From Halocynthiibacter styelae (lineage in GTDB: Bacteria > Pseudomonadota > Alphaproteobacteria > Rhodobacterales > Rhodobacteraceae), in assembly GCF_016123485.1 (NCBI RefSeq), contig NZ_JADCKQ010000020.1, positions 1 to 43,207 of the forward strand: a stretch of 43,207 nucleotides of DNA, written 5' to 3'. Made by a program: the position numbers and the translations under genes. The first letter of the stretch is position 1. Each line of letters opens with the position of its first letter. Shown in pieces: positions 16,880 to 24,893 of the stretch. Below the pieces are notes generated by a model. That model was not told the origin of the DNA. It searched no databases and saw only the letters and a list, made by a program, of their open reading frames with translations.

Positions 16880-18732
16880 CAGTACATCGCCTCATCAAGT
16901 TCGGATTGCAGGGTTTTGAAAGCGTCCCAGGCCGCGGCGGCTTCCGCCCAGTTGTCACCGGCGCTGGCATCACCTGCGGCTCTCAGAAGGGAGGACAGGC
17001 GGTAAACATCGGCTTTTGCGGCCTGGTTCACCATGGTTGAGGCATCCGCAGCAAGGTCCGCAGCAACAGTATCCACCAGAAGCGCAATGTTTTCAGCGTC
17101 CTGCATTGGGATCAGCGTGTTCAGGGTGGAAGCAAAGGTTGTTAGTTCTTCCCATGCCAGCCGGAAGGTGGTCTCGCGACCTTTAAAGACCTGATAGGGG
17201 TCTTCCCCATCCCCAACCGCATAAAGATAGGCGGTCAGATCGCCGCGCTCAGCGTCATCAAGGCCAAGGGATTTGCTGTCATTGAACCAATCCACGACGC
17301 TTTCCAGGGTCGGCAGGGAACCATCATGCATATAGGGGGCGGAAAAGTTAATATTGCGCAGAGTGGGTGTGTCAAATTGCGTGACCGTGCCGCCTTCAAA
17401 GGGCGCCTCAGAGCTGCCAATATCATAGGTCATCCCGTCGCGGAAATTCCGATCCGGTGTGTGGCAGGTGGCGCAGGCGCGGCCGTTCAGGCCCTCAAAA
17501 GGCGTATTGAACAGGGCTTCGCCACGCTTTGCAGCCTCAGACGCTAAGTCGGTTAAACGACCTGCATCATCAATCTTGGGGTTCGGCAGGAAATCAAACT
17601 GGCGCATATAGGCAATCAGCGCATCCAGCTGAAATGGCGTCGGTTCTTTGCCCGCAAATTCTGTCACGATGACGTTGCGGGTGAAGCGGCGCAGGCTGGA
17701 TTCGCGCCCATCCCGCCCGTAAGGCGCGGTAAAACGAATGCCGCGCATGGAGGGCGTGTCCAGGTGATCATCGGTGCGATCATTGAACATCGAGTTGAAG
17801 AATGACCCGTCCACATCCATCCCGCCTGCATGGCTGGACAGGCCGGGAATAAAGAAATCGCGGTTCACATCGGATCGATTATGACAGGTCGAACAGGCCA
17901 TACCCAGATCGCGGGCGGGGCCGCCAAAGATTTCCGGGCTGTCAAACAGCATATCGCCATACGCCACCAAGGGCATGTCAGCTTCGTCAAGACCGGCTTC
18001 TTCAAACTGCAGAACAAGCCGGGGAAGTTCACGTTGATCCGCAATGTTTGATCCAGGCGGCAAGGCAACAGGCACTTCGATCTCAGCCCCACTGCTATGA
18101 ATTGTTTCGGGCACGGTCGTTAGCGTGCTTCGTGGCATGAAATCCGCAGCGGTGTAGTTCTGCATCAGGTATGTTTCAATGGTTTCTCGCGCGGCATTGA
18201 AAGCATCGCGATCCGCCTCAAGGGCACCGGCCTGGGACAAGCCCGCGCTGCCGACGGCTGAATTTAGGGCAAGCCAAGCCCGACCGTTCTGGTGAAAACC
18301 ACTGCGATCTGCCGCCTGAATGCCATCCGCAAATGCCCGGTATAAGGTTTCCGCCCGCGCAATATGCTGTGCGGCTTCGGGCGTGCCCAAATTGTCAGAA
18401 GCCTTTGCCAGAGACCGCAGAATTCCGTTTTCAATCACATCGGTTGCAGCCAGAAACAGAGCCTGGCGGTCCTGATCTTCCAGGGCCTGGGATATGCCGC
18501 GGGTTTCAGACTCGGTCATGTTTTCAAAGGCCGCAATATCCCGGGCGCTGCCTGCAACCGGCGTTGTCCAGCTGCTGTCCAGAAGGTCCCATGGCATTGG
18601 ATCAAGGTTCCCCAGAAACAATGTCAACCGATAGGCGGCGGCGCGCGGCGCCCAGGGCGCGTCTTCTAAAGCAGTGGCCTGAGCCATGGCGGGCAACAGG
18701 CACAGGGCCGTTGTAGCGAGAAATCGTTTCAT
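16879..18732 (-). CDS. Large periplasmic di-haem cytochrome c peroxidase / MauG-family protein
   Basis: 617 residues from the ATG at 18732, which gives a clean signal peptide (MKRFLATTALCLLPAMAQA). Two haem-attachment motifs are present, CSTCH (280-284) and CATCH (420-424). The paired motifs APYGRDG and APYMHDGSLPTLESVVDWFN are hallmarks of bacterial di-haem peroxidases. Ordinary CcpA proteins are about 340 residues. This one carries an extra N-terminal helical region (about 30-230) and a C-terminal one (about 525-617). It could reduce peroxide or, like MauG/MbnH, oxidise another protein. First gene of an operon with a PhnDCE-like transporter, behind two palindromes that probably bind the divergent MntR-type protein. 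Confidence 0.87.
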   Translation of the reverse strand: MKRFLATTALCLLPAMAQATALEDAPWAPRAAAYRLTLFLGNLDPMPWDLLDSSWTTPVAGSARDIAAFENMTESETRGISQALEDQDRQALFLAATDVIENGILRSLAKASDNLGTPEAAQHIARAETLYRAFADGIQAADRSGFHQNGRAWLALNSAVGSAGLSQAGALEADRDAFNAARETIETYLMQNYTAADFMPRSTLTTVPETIHSSGAEIEVPVALPPGSNIADQRELPRLVLQFEEAGLDEADMPLVAYGDMLFDSPEIFGGPARDLGMACSTCHNRSDVNRDFFIPGLSSHAGGMDVDGSFFNSMFNDRTDDHLDTPSMRGIRFTAPYGRDGRESSLRRFTRNVIVTEFAGKEPTPFQLDALIAYMRQFDFLPNPKIDDAGRLTDLASEAAKRGEALFNTPFEGLNGRACATCHTPDRNFRDGMTYDIGSSEAPFEGGTVTQFDTPTLRNINFSAPYMHDGSLPTLESVVDWFNDSKSLGLDDAERGDLTAYLYAVGDGEDPYQVFKGRETTFRLAWEELTTFASTLNTLIPMQDAENIALLVDTVAADLAADASTMVNQAAKADVYRLSSLLRAAGDASAGDNWAEAAAAWDAFKTLQSELDEAMY

Positions 18733-18746
18733 ATGGAGACTCAAAG

Positions 18747-18779
18747 TTAGCTTTGGCTAAATTACTTAGCCGTGGCTAA
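18747..18779. promoter_or_regulatory. Tandem palindromic operator, probable MntR boxes
   Basis: Two 14-bp palindromes of the same consensus, TTAGCTTTGGCTAA (18747-18760) and TTAGCCGTGGCTAA (18766-18779), separated by five bases. Core: TTAGCnnnGGCTAA. They lie between the divergent peroxidase and MntR-type starts, right beside the peroxidase start, where a bound dimer would block transcription. Confidence 0.72.
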
Positions 18780-18842
18780 TATATTGTCAAGCACTCGTTT
18801 TGCGGGCATAGAGAACTTCAGTAACATAAGCGACCAAATCCA

Positions 18843-19289
18843 ATGACCAACCCACCTTTCAATTCTGCCCCGCGTTCGGTCCAAGAACAGGTGCGCCAGT
18901 TTGAATCCGTGCGCACTGCGCATCAAAGCGAAATGGTCGAAGATTACGTCGAACTGATCGCGGATCTGATCCATCTGACCGGGTCGGCCCGCCCAAAGGA
19001 TATCGCCGAACGTTTTGGCGTGGCGCAGCCAACTGTGACGAAAAACCTTGCCCGGTTGAAACGCGAAAAGCTAATTCTGCATGAACCTTACCGTTCTATT
19101 CAGCTGACCGAAGAGGGGCGTCAGCTTGCCAGTTCCTGCCGAAAGCGGCATCGCACCGTCGTTGAGTTCCTGATTGCCTTGGGGATTTCACCTAGCGTTG
19201 CGGAACACGACGCCGAAGGGATCGAACATCACGTCAGTGATGAAACACTGCGCGTGTTTCGGGCTTTCACCCACGACAAGAAACCCTGA
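18843..19289 (+). CDS. mntR: DtxR/MntR-family metal-dependent repressor
   Basis: 148 residues. The winged helix-turn-helix is at about 40-85 (ARPKDIAERFGVAQPTVTKN). A metal-binding dimerisation domain follows with candidate ligands in SEMVEDYVE, CRKRH, VAEHDAEGIEHHVS. There is no C-terminal SH3-like domain, so it is MntR-like (Mn-sensing) rather than DtxR/IdeR-like. It is divergent from the peroxidase/ABC operon and separated by 110 bp containing the twin palindromes. MntR normally represses manganese uptake genes, so the transporter beside it may belong to metal or oxidative-stress physiology. The gene symbol reflects family, not proof of the metal. Confidence 0.85.
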   Translation: MTNPPFNSAPRSVQEQVRQFESVRTAHQSEMVEDYVELIADLIHLTGSARPKDIAERFGVAQPTVTKNLARLKREKLILHEPYRSIQLTEEGRQLASSCRKRHRTVVEFLIALGISPSVAEHDAEGIEHHVSDETLRVFRAFTHDKKP

Positions 19290-19718
19290 TTAGGCTCCAA
19301 TTTCATTGTGATCTGTCAGGCATTCTGAATGATCCCGCAACACTTCCAGCACCCGGCAATCCCCCGTATGGCCACCGCTGCATTCCTTCACCATGCGTTT
19401 CAGTTCTTTGCGCAAGGCCTCTAGGCGTGAAATGCGTTGTTCAACTTGGTTCAGCTGCCGTTGGGCGATCTCATCCGCTTCATGACAGGATTTATCGGGT
19501 TGGTCAGACAGTTTCAGCAATTCCCGGATCGCATCCAAGGTAAAGCCCAGCTGGCGCGAATGGCGTATGAAGGACAAACGATCAAGTTCCGCCGTGTGAT
19601 ACCGTCTTTGCCCGCCTTCTGTGCGTCCGGGTTCGGGCATCAGGCCGATCTGTTCATAATAGCGGACCGTCTGCACCTTCGTGCCGGTTTTCTTTGCCAA
19701 TGCGCCTATCGTCAGCAT
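19290..19718 (-). CDS. MerR-family metal-responsive regulator
   Basis: 142 residues from the ATG at 19718, which has AGGAGAGAC before it. The frame extends further upstream but without family similarity. N-terminal MerR helix-turn-helix (MLTIGALAKKTGTKVQTVRYYEQIGLM...), long dimerisation helix, then a metal loop CSGGHTGDC (C-x7-C). A cysteine opens the dimer helix (DKSCHEADEIA). In the ZntR/MerR/PbrR group that Cys marks sensors of divalent metals, whereas CueR-type Cu(I) sensors have Ser there. It is convergent with mntR and divergent from the SCO operon, whose promoter carries a MerR-type operator. Confidence 0.88.
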   Translation of the reverse strand: MLTIGALAKKTGTKVQTVRYYEQIGLMPEPGRTEGGQRRYHTAELDRLSFIRHSRQLGFTLDAIRELLKLSDQPDKSCHEADEIAQRQLNQVEQRISRLEALRKELKRMVKECSGGHTGDCRVLEVLRDHSECLTDHNEIGA

Positions 19719-19735
19719 TTTGTCTCTCCTGAAAT

Positions 19736-19750
19736 CTACATAGACTGTAG
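19736..19750. promoter_or_regulatory. Dyad upstream of the MerR gene
   Basis: CTACA-N5-TGTAG lies 18-32 bp before the MerR start. It could be an autoregulatory site, but it differs from the dyad in the SCO promoter, so the assignment is weak. Confidence 0.3.
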
Positions 19751-19829
19751 GTTCTGCAATCCCCGGCTTCAAGGATCAACCGCCACATATCACATCTCTG
19801 TGAAGGTGAAATAAGCGGAAAAAAACCTC

Positions 19830-19860
19830 TTGAACCTCTAGCTGCTAGAGCATGTATCCC
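19830..19860 (+). promoter_or_regulatory. MerR-type promoter of the SCO-DsbB operon (19-bp spacer)
   Basis: A -35-like TTGAAC (19830-19835) and -10-like TATCCC (19855-19860) are separated by 19 bp instead of 17. The spacer holds a perfect dyad CTCTAGC-T-GCTAGAG (19836-19850). This overlong spacer with a central dyad is the defining geometry of promoters activated by MerR-family proteins through DNA untwisting. It reads toward the gene at 19895. Confidence 0.82.
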
Positions 19861-19894
19861 GCCCCCAAATTGACACGAATCCGAGGAAAGTGGA

Positions 19895-20494
19895 TTGAGA
19901 CTCAGGACGATACAGCTGATTTTATGGGCGCTCGCCCTTGCGGCTTCGCTGGCTTATGGCCTGCTGATCTGGTGGCCGGAAAATCAGAAAACCACCGCAG
20001 AGACGCAATTTACCGCGCGTTTTGAACTGACGGATCACCAGGGGATCACGCGAACGCAGGCAGATTTTACCGGTCGCTGGATGCTGGTGTTTTTCGGGTT
20101 CAGCAACTGCCCGGATGTCTGCCCGACCACTCTTGCTGAGGTTGCCGCAGTCATGGACGGCCTTGGCCCGGATGCGGCCGAAGTCGCACCGTTGTTCATC
20201 TCAATTGATCCGGAGCGTGACACACCAGAGGCCCTGGCGGAATATGTGCCATTGTTTGGTGCCGGCATCACCGGGCTGACGGGCACAACGCAGCAGATTG
20301 AGCAGACCGGGCAGGGGTTTCATATTTTCTATGAGAAGATCGAAGAGGCCGCAGCCCCGGGGGGATACACGATGGGACATTCTTCGCAGTTGTTCCTGTT
20401 CGACCCCTCTGCCGTTTACGCGAAATCCTGGCAATATGGCACCCCGGCAGAGGAAATCCTGGCGGACCTGAAGGAGCAGATGGAACAATGGTAA
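19895..20494 (+). CDS. SCO1/SenC-family copper chaperone
   Basis: 199 residues. A single N-terminal membrane anchor (about 5-26) and a thioredoxin-like periplasmic domain with the copper-binding CxxxC (NCPDVCPTTL) plus the distal His (TMGHSSQLFLF). SCO proteins deliver copper to the CuA centre of cytochrome c oxidase and manage its thiols. The start is a TTG at 19895, five bases after GAGGAAAG; no in-frame ATG is suitable. First gene of an eight-gene run driven by the MerR-type promoter. A second SCO is encoded at 22038. Confidence 0.9.
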   Translation: MRLRTIQLILWALALAASLAYGLLIWWPENQKTTAETQFTARFELTDHQGITRTQADFTGRWMLVFFGFSNCPDVCPTTLAEVAAVMDGLGPDAAEVAPLFISIDPERDTPEALAEYVPLFGAGITGLTGTTQQIEQTGQGFHIFYEKIEEAAAPGGYTMGHSSQLFLFDPSAVYAKSWQYGTPAEEILADLKEQMEQW

Positions 20495-20916
20495 ATCTAC
20501 GTGGTGAACCGGCACTGATCGGGGCCTGGGTCCTGGCGCTGACCTCTTCCCTGGCGGTTTTGTTTATTGGCGAGGTTCTGGGCCAGATGCCCTGTCTTCT
20601 GTGCTGGTATCAACGGGCGTTTATGTTCCCGCTGGCGATTATCCTGGGCTTTGGGTTGTGGTGGAATGACCCGAAGGCCGGGCGTTATGGCGTGGTGCTT
20701 GGTCTGATGGGGGCGGCCGTGGCGCTTTGGCATATGGGGTTGTTTGTCGGGATCATTCCGGAACCCATCCAGCCCTGCACGGCAACTGGCCCCTCCTGCA
20801 CCGATGACAACCAACGCATCCTGGGCCTGCCCATTCCGCTTTTTTCTTTGCTTGCCTTCATCCTTATCACGGCTCTGTCGGCGCTTTCACTGAAGGACAA
20901 TTCACATGACACGTAA
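20488..20916 (+). CDS. DsbB-family disulfide bond formation protein
   Basis: 142 residues, four hydrophobic segments. The first periplasmic loop region has CLLCWYQR, the quinone-proximal cysteine pair, and the second loop has the CTATGPSC pair. DsbB reoxidises a periplasmic thiol oxidase and passes electrons to ubiquinone. It overlaps the SCO gene by 7 bases and the DsbA-like gene by 11, so the oxidase and its partner are coupled. No other DsbB is in the window. Confidence 0.9.
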   Translation: MVNLRGEPALIGAWVLALTSSLAVLFIGEVLGQMPCLLCWYQRAFMFPLAIILGFGLWWNDPKAGRYGVVLGLMGAAVALWHMGLFVGIIPEPIQPCTATGPSCTDDNQRILGLPIPLFSLLAFILITALSALSLKDNSHDT

Positions 20917-21571
20917 ACCGCTTCTGCTTTCCGTATTGGCCATTGGTCTGGTCGGGTTCGCCTCTGCCAGCTGGTATGTCAGTCAGCCCGCGCCGCAGGT
21001 TGCAACAGCTGTTCCTGCGACCATGCAGTCTGAAGCTTTGATGCGCAGCTATTCCCCGATCCTTGGCAACGAAGAAGCACCGGTTACGATCGTTGAGTTC
21101 TTCGATCCGGCCTGCGAGGCCTGCCGCGCATTTTACCCGGTGGTGAAAAGTATCATGGCAGAACACGGGGATGCGGTGCGGGTTATGATCCGATATACGC
21201 CATTCCACGGCGAGGGGTCACTTGAGGCCATCCGCATTCTGGAAGTCGCCCGGATGCAGGGTGTGTTTGAACCGGTCCTGGAAGCTCTGCTGAGCGAACA
21301 GCCCCGCTGGGCCTCACATGGCGCGCCGGAACCGGGGCTGATCCTTGAAATTGCAGGCAATGCCGGCCTGGATACCGAGGCGGCTGCAACACAGATGCTG
21401 GCACCTGCGGTACTGGCGGTTGTGAACCAAGACAGTGCCGATGTGGAAACCATGGGGGTGCGCCAGACGCCGACGTTTTATGTGAATGGCAAGCCGCTTG
21501 AAACCTTTGGTGATGCAGAATTGCGCGCGCTTGTGGCGCAGGAAGTTGCGCTTGCGCAGGCAGGGGAGTGA
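20906..21571 (+). CDS. DsbA-family thioredoxin-like protein
   Basis: 221 residues with an N-terminal signal or anchor (residues 5-25). The thioredoxin fold has the active site CEAC (FFDPACEACRAFYP, about residue 70) and the cis-Pro region VRQTPTFYVNGKPL. The E-A dipeptide between the cysteines differs from P-H of classical DsbA, implying a different redox potential. It is immediately downstream of dsbB, its likely recycling partner. The two may oxidise or guard the cysteines of the SCO proteins or apo-CuA. Confidence 0.88.
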   Translation: MTRKPLLLSVLAIGLVGFASASWYVSQPAPQVATAVPATMQSEALMRSYSPILGNEEAPVTIVEFFDPACEACRAFYPVVKSIMAEHGDAVRVMIRYTPFHGEGSLEAIRILEVARMQGVFEPVLEALLSEQPRWASHGAPEPGLILEIAGNAGLDTEAAATQMLAPAVLAVVNQDSADVETMGVRQTPTFYVNGKPLETFGDAELRALVAQEVALAQAGE

Positions 21572-21576
21572 CCCGG

Positions 21577-22041
21577 ATGAAAACTTGTTATTTCCGACCG
21601 CTCGCCCTGTGTGCTGTCCTGTTACTGACGGCGACGCCCGGGTTTGCCGGGGCTGAGGACGTGCGTGTGACGGATCCCTGGGCCCGGGCCAGCATTGGAG
21701 TGAACCGCCCGGGTGCGGCCTATCTGACATTGCACAATACTGGGCAGGATGACGTCACGTTGACGGGGGTGACAACACCTCTTGCATTGCGTCCTGAAAT
21801 TCACCTGACCAGCACCAATGCCGAAGGTATCAGTTCCATGCGCCGCGCGGGTGACATCACGATTGCCGCTGGTGAAAGCGTCTCTCTGGAACCGGGTGGT
21901 CTGCATACGATGCTGATGCAGCTTCAGACACCCATGCAGGAAGGTGAAAGCTTTCCTCTGACCTTTGAATTTTCCGATGGGGGCACTGTCACCGCTGATG
22001 TGCCGGTGCTTGGTTTGGCTGCGCGGGGGCCGCTTGAATGA
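21577..22041 (+). CDS. PCu(A)C periplasmic copper chaperone
   Basis: 154 residues with a signal peptide (MKTCYFRPLALCAVLLLTATPGFAGA). The DUF461/PCu(A)C fold is marked by the ligand set H-x(n)-M ... H-x-M: EIHLTSTNAEGISSM and LEPGGLHTMLM. It passes Cu(I) to SCO and CuA. An in-frame GTG at 21568 is possible, but the ATG at 21577 has GGGGAG eight bases before it. It sits between two SCO genes, which fits a shared copper-delivery relay. Confidence 0.92.
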   Translation: MKTCYFRPLALCAVLLLTATPGFAGAEDVRVTDPWARASIGVNRPGAAYLTLHNTGQDDVTLTGVTTPLALRPEIHLTSTNAEGISSMRRAGDITIAAGESVSLEPGGLHTMLMQLQTPMQEGESFPLTFEFSDGGTVTADVPVLGLAARGPLE

Positions 22042-22667
22042 TGCGCAGACGGGCCGCATTGAAATATGGCGCGGTGGCGGTTCTGGCCGCCGGTGCCGGT
22101 GTTCTGGGGCGCAGGTTCCTGACGGACCCGGGCACAACACCCGAGGCACAGGATGTTCTGCCTTTGCCGCTTGATCAGATGTCGTTCAACCTGACACGTC
22201 ATGACGGCGCGCCCACAGGCCCCGAACAACTTGTAGGGCGTCCGGCCATGGTCTTTTTCGGCTTCACCTATTGCCCGGATATCTGTCCGACCACTCTGGC
22301 TGATATCGCGGACTGGCTGCATGAACTTGGGCCAGAGGCCGAACAACTGAATGTGGTCTTTATCACCGTTGATCCCGAACGCGATACGGTTCCGATTATG
22401 CGCGATTATGTCGGGTATTTTCATCCCCTGGTTCAGGGCTGGACTGGGACGCCCGATCAGATCGCCCGTGCCGCAGGGGATTTCCGGGTGCGGTATGAAA
22501 AAGTCCCCCTTGGCGGCGGGGATTACACGATGAACCATACAGCCGGTGTTTTTCTGTTTGATGAAACTGGCCGGTTTGCCACGCTTATTGATTACCATGA
22601 ACCACGGGAGTTCGCCGTGCCAAAGATCCGCCGCGTTCTGACACCTGTGACAGAGGAAAGAACATGA
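22038..22667 (+). CDS. Second SCO1/SenC-family copper chaperone
   Basis: 209 residues. An N-terminal twin-Arg/hydrophobic anchor (MMRRRAALKYGAVAVLAAGAG) is followed by the thioredoxin-like domain with CxxxC (TYCPDICPTTL) and the distal His (TMNHTAGVFLFD). It is clearly paralogous to the 19895 product but diverged. It overlaps the PCu(A)C gene and the M23 peptidase gene by four bases each. Two SCO proteins in one operon may split copper delivery and thiol reduction of CuA, which is an inference. Confidence 0.9.
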   Translation: MMRRRAALKYGAVAVLAAGAGVLGRRFLTDPGTTPEAQDVLPLPLDQMSFNLTRHDGAPTGPEQLVGRPAMVFFGFTYCPDICPTTLADIADWLHELGPEAEQLNVVFITVDPERDTVPIMRDYVGYFHPLVQGWTGTPDQIARAAGDFRVRYEKVPLGGGDYTMNHTAGVFLFDETGRFATLIDYHEPREFAVPKIRRVLTPVTEERT

Positions 22668-23863
22668 CTATTCCAACCCGTTTTGCAGCACTTATGTTGG
22701 GGGCTGCGTTTTGCCTTTCCCTGACTCTAAACGCCCGGGCGCAACCGGCTGAGTTCCCTGTGATACAGACACAGACGCTTGAAATTGCGTCCGGGCAGAC
22801 CCTTGATCTGCTTCTGGCACAGGCAGGCATTGGGGCAGCAGAACGACAGGAGATCGCTTTTGCCTTCGGGGCGGAATATGATTTGCGAAAATTGCGCCCC
22901 GGCCATGAACTCCGGATTGATATGACACCTGGTGGCACGGTGCAGCAGGCGGAGTTGCGCGTCAGCGAAGGGGTGCGCATCGAGATCAGCTTTGGTGTGG
23001 ATACCGCCACCCGTGTCATTGCGCCAGAACCTGAGGTTTTGCAGCGTGCTGCCAGTTTACAGATCAACACATCGGTCTTTGTCGCATTGGAAGAGGCGGG
23101 TGTGCCGTCACGTTTCGCGGTGAAACTGGCGGAAGTTCTGGGTGGCACCGTTGATTTTCGCCGGGATCTGAGCGGGGGTGAAACCCTGCAGATGATGTGG
23201 CGTGAAACCCGGATAGACGGTGAAAGCATCGGCCACTTTGAGCTGACCTTTGCCGCACTCAAGATTGACGACACGCTGTTCGAAGTTACATGGCCGGATG
23301 CGGCATCAGGCTCGGCAACACTTTATCGCAATGGCGAGGTGATGCGCGTGGTTGCGCAGCCTGTTGAAGGGGCGCGGGTCAGTTCTGTTTATGGGCGGCG
23401 CAGGCATCCGGTTTACGGCGATATCCGGATGCACAGTGGTGTAGATTTCGCGGCCGCCCGTGGTACGCCGGTCTATGCAACGGCACCCGGACGTATCCGC
23501 TTTATTGGCCGGCGCGGCGGTTACGGGCGCACGGTTGAAATATCACATGGTTCATCAACAATGACCCGCTATGCCCATCTGAACGCAATACCTGAAGGGG
23601 TGCGTGAGGGGCAGCAGGTCGCAGCAGGTGACAGAATAGGCAGCGTGGGTTCAAGCGGAACCGCAACCGGCCCGAACCTGCACTATGAGGTGCGCGTTAA
23701 CGGGCGCCCGACAGATCCTTTGTCGGAGGATCAGAATATTGCTATATCCCGGACAACACAGTCTGGTGAAATAGCGCAGGAACGCCTTGTCAGGGCACGG
23801 GCTGACCTGCAACAGTTAATGACGGACCAGAGCCCAACACAAAGGACACCCTCTGAATCATGA
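22664..23863 (+). CDS. M23-family peptidoglycan metallopeptidase (LytM/OapA-like)
   Basis: 399 residues with a signal peptide. The N-terminal half (30-240) resembles the LysM/OapA-like regions of envelope peptidases. The C-terminal LytM domain has zinc ligands intact: HSGVDF (His, Asp), YAHL, and GPNLHYEV. It is expected to cleave peptide cross-links or activate amidases in the periplasm. Its tail (about 360-399) is polar and probably disordered. It is fused into the copper-chaperone operon by a four-base overlap, an uncommon pairing that links envelope repair to the MerR signal. Confidence 0.88.
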   Translation: MTIPTRFAALMLGAAFCLSLTLNARAQPAEFPVIQTQTLEIASGQTLDLLLAQAGIGAAERQEIAFAFGAEYDLRKLRPGHELRIDMTPGGTVQQAELRVSEGVRIEISFGVDTATRVIAPEPEVLQRAASLQINTSVFVALEEAGVPSRFAVKLAEVLGGTVDFRRDLSGGETLQMMWRETRIDGESIGHFELTFAALKIDDTLFEVTWPDAASGSATLYRNGEVMRVVAQPVEGARVSSVYGRRRHPVYGDIRMHSGVDFAAARGTPVYATAPGRIRFIGRRGGYGRTVEISHGSSTMTRYAHLNAIPEGVREGQQVAAGDRIGSVGSSGTATGPNLHYEVRVNGRPTDPLSEDQNIAISRTTQSGEIAQERLVRARADLQQLMTDQSPTQRTPSES

Positions 23864-24144
23864 AACGTTTTTTTTCCATACTATCGGTTCCATTTGTACT
23901 GAGTGCCTGCACCATGACCGAGGGGCCTCTGACGGAAGCCGGGTATATCCGGGAGTTGCCTGAACAGGTGACTGCGCTGGCAGCACCCTGGCAGGATCTG
24001 ACAATGGTACGCCTGAACCCGGAAGACAGCTGTTACTGGTATCGCCACCAGGGCCCGGTTGAGGCGACGATGATTCCTCTGCGCAGTGTCAGAGGTGGTA
24101 AGATCTGCGTACAGCGCGATGATGCGACGCCTGTCACAAGCTGA
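23860..24144 (+). CDS. Small lipoprotein of unknown function
   Basis: 94 residues. The signal peptide ends in a lipobox (LSAC at residue 17), so it is probably lipidated and periplasmic or outer-membrane attached. No family recognised. The mature part contains two further cysteines (DSCYWYRHQ and KICVQR), which could form a disulfide made by the DsbA/DsbB pair upstream. The start overlaps the M23 peptidase stop by four bases. Confidence 0.78.
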   Translation: MKRFFSILSVPFVLSACTMTEGPLTEAGYIRELPEQVTALAAPWQDLTMVRLNPEDSCYWYRHQGPVEATMIPLRSVRGGKICVQRDDATPVTS

Positions 24145-24198
24145 CTTATGATTTTTCAGCGGGCCAATCGCCCGTAACAAGTAAACAGGATTTTTCCA

Positions 24199-24870
24199 AT
24201 GCTGACCCGACGCCATTTTATTGCGACTTCAACTGCAATGTTTTCCGCTGCCATTCCTGGCGCAACATTTGCCTTGCCCCGGCCCAGTGCTTCACAGCGC
24301 TCGGTCTGGGATGCGCAGGTGACACCGCCTGATTTTGACCTTGCTACAACCAACCCCTGGGGCATACATCCGCGGCTTCTGCCACAACGGGTCGAAGCCC
24401 GCGCAGGGCTGACACCCGGAGACATCCACGTGGACGCCGTTGCCCGCTATCTTTATCTGATTGAAGAAGGGGGCACCGCCATGCGTTACGGCGTGGCGAT
24501 CGGGCGCAGCGGTCTGTATGAACCTGGCACCTATAAGATCCGCCGGAAAGTACAATGGCCAAGCTGGACCCCGACACCGGATATGATCCGCCGGGAACCC
24601 GCAGCTTATAAGCAATATGAAGATGGTATGCCCCCGGGTCCGCGTAACGCGCTGGGATCACGTGCGCTGTATCTGTATGTTGGCAATCGTGATACTTATC
24701 TGCGCATTCATGGCACTCCTAGTCCACGGTCTATTGGCACCCGTGCCAGTTCCGGATGCGTGCGCATGATCATGCCACATATCAATGATCTCTATGATCG
24801 GGTCAGTACAGGTGTAACCGCTTATCTTTACCCTGCTGGTGGCGACGGACCTTTAGCGGCCAACAGCTGA
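24199..24870 (+). CDS. L,D-transpeptidase (YkuD domain)
   Basis: 223 residues with an export signal (LTRRHFIATSTAMFSAAIPGA, twin-Arg-like). The YkuD catalytic motif is complete: HGTPSPRSIGTRASSGCVRM, with the His and the nucleophilic Cys. These enzymes form 3-3 peptidoglycan cross-links or attach proteins to the wall. It is 54 bp after the lipoprotein and probably the last gene of the operon, since a strong terminator follows. With the M23 peptidase it makes a cut-and-stitch wall pair under the same promoter. Confidence 0.92.
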   Translation: MLTRRHFIATSTAMFSAAIPGATFALPRPSASQRSVWDAQVTPPDFDLATTNPWGIHPRLLPQRVEARAGLTPGDIHVDAVARYLYLIEEGGTAMRYGVAIGRSGLYEPGTYKIRRKVQWPSWTPTPDMIRREPAAYKQYEDGMPPGPRNALGSRALYLYVGNRDTYLRIHGTPSPRSIGTRASSGCVRMIMPHINDLYDRVSTGVTAYLYPAGGDGPLAANS

Positions 24871-24893
24871 ATGATCTGTTGAAAAAGTAAAAG

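Noticed and set aside
22585-23274. 229-residue minus ORF
   Set aside because: Antisense to the M23 peptidase. No family resemblance and low-complexity composition.
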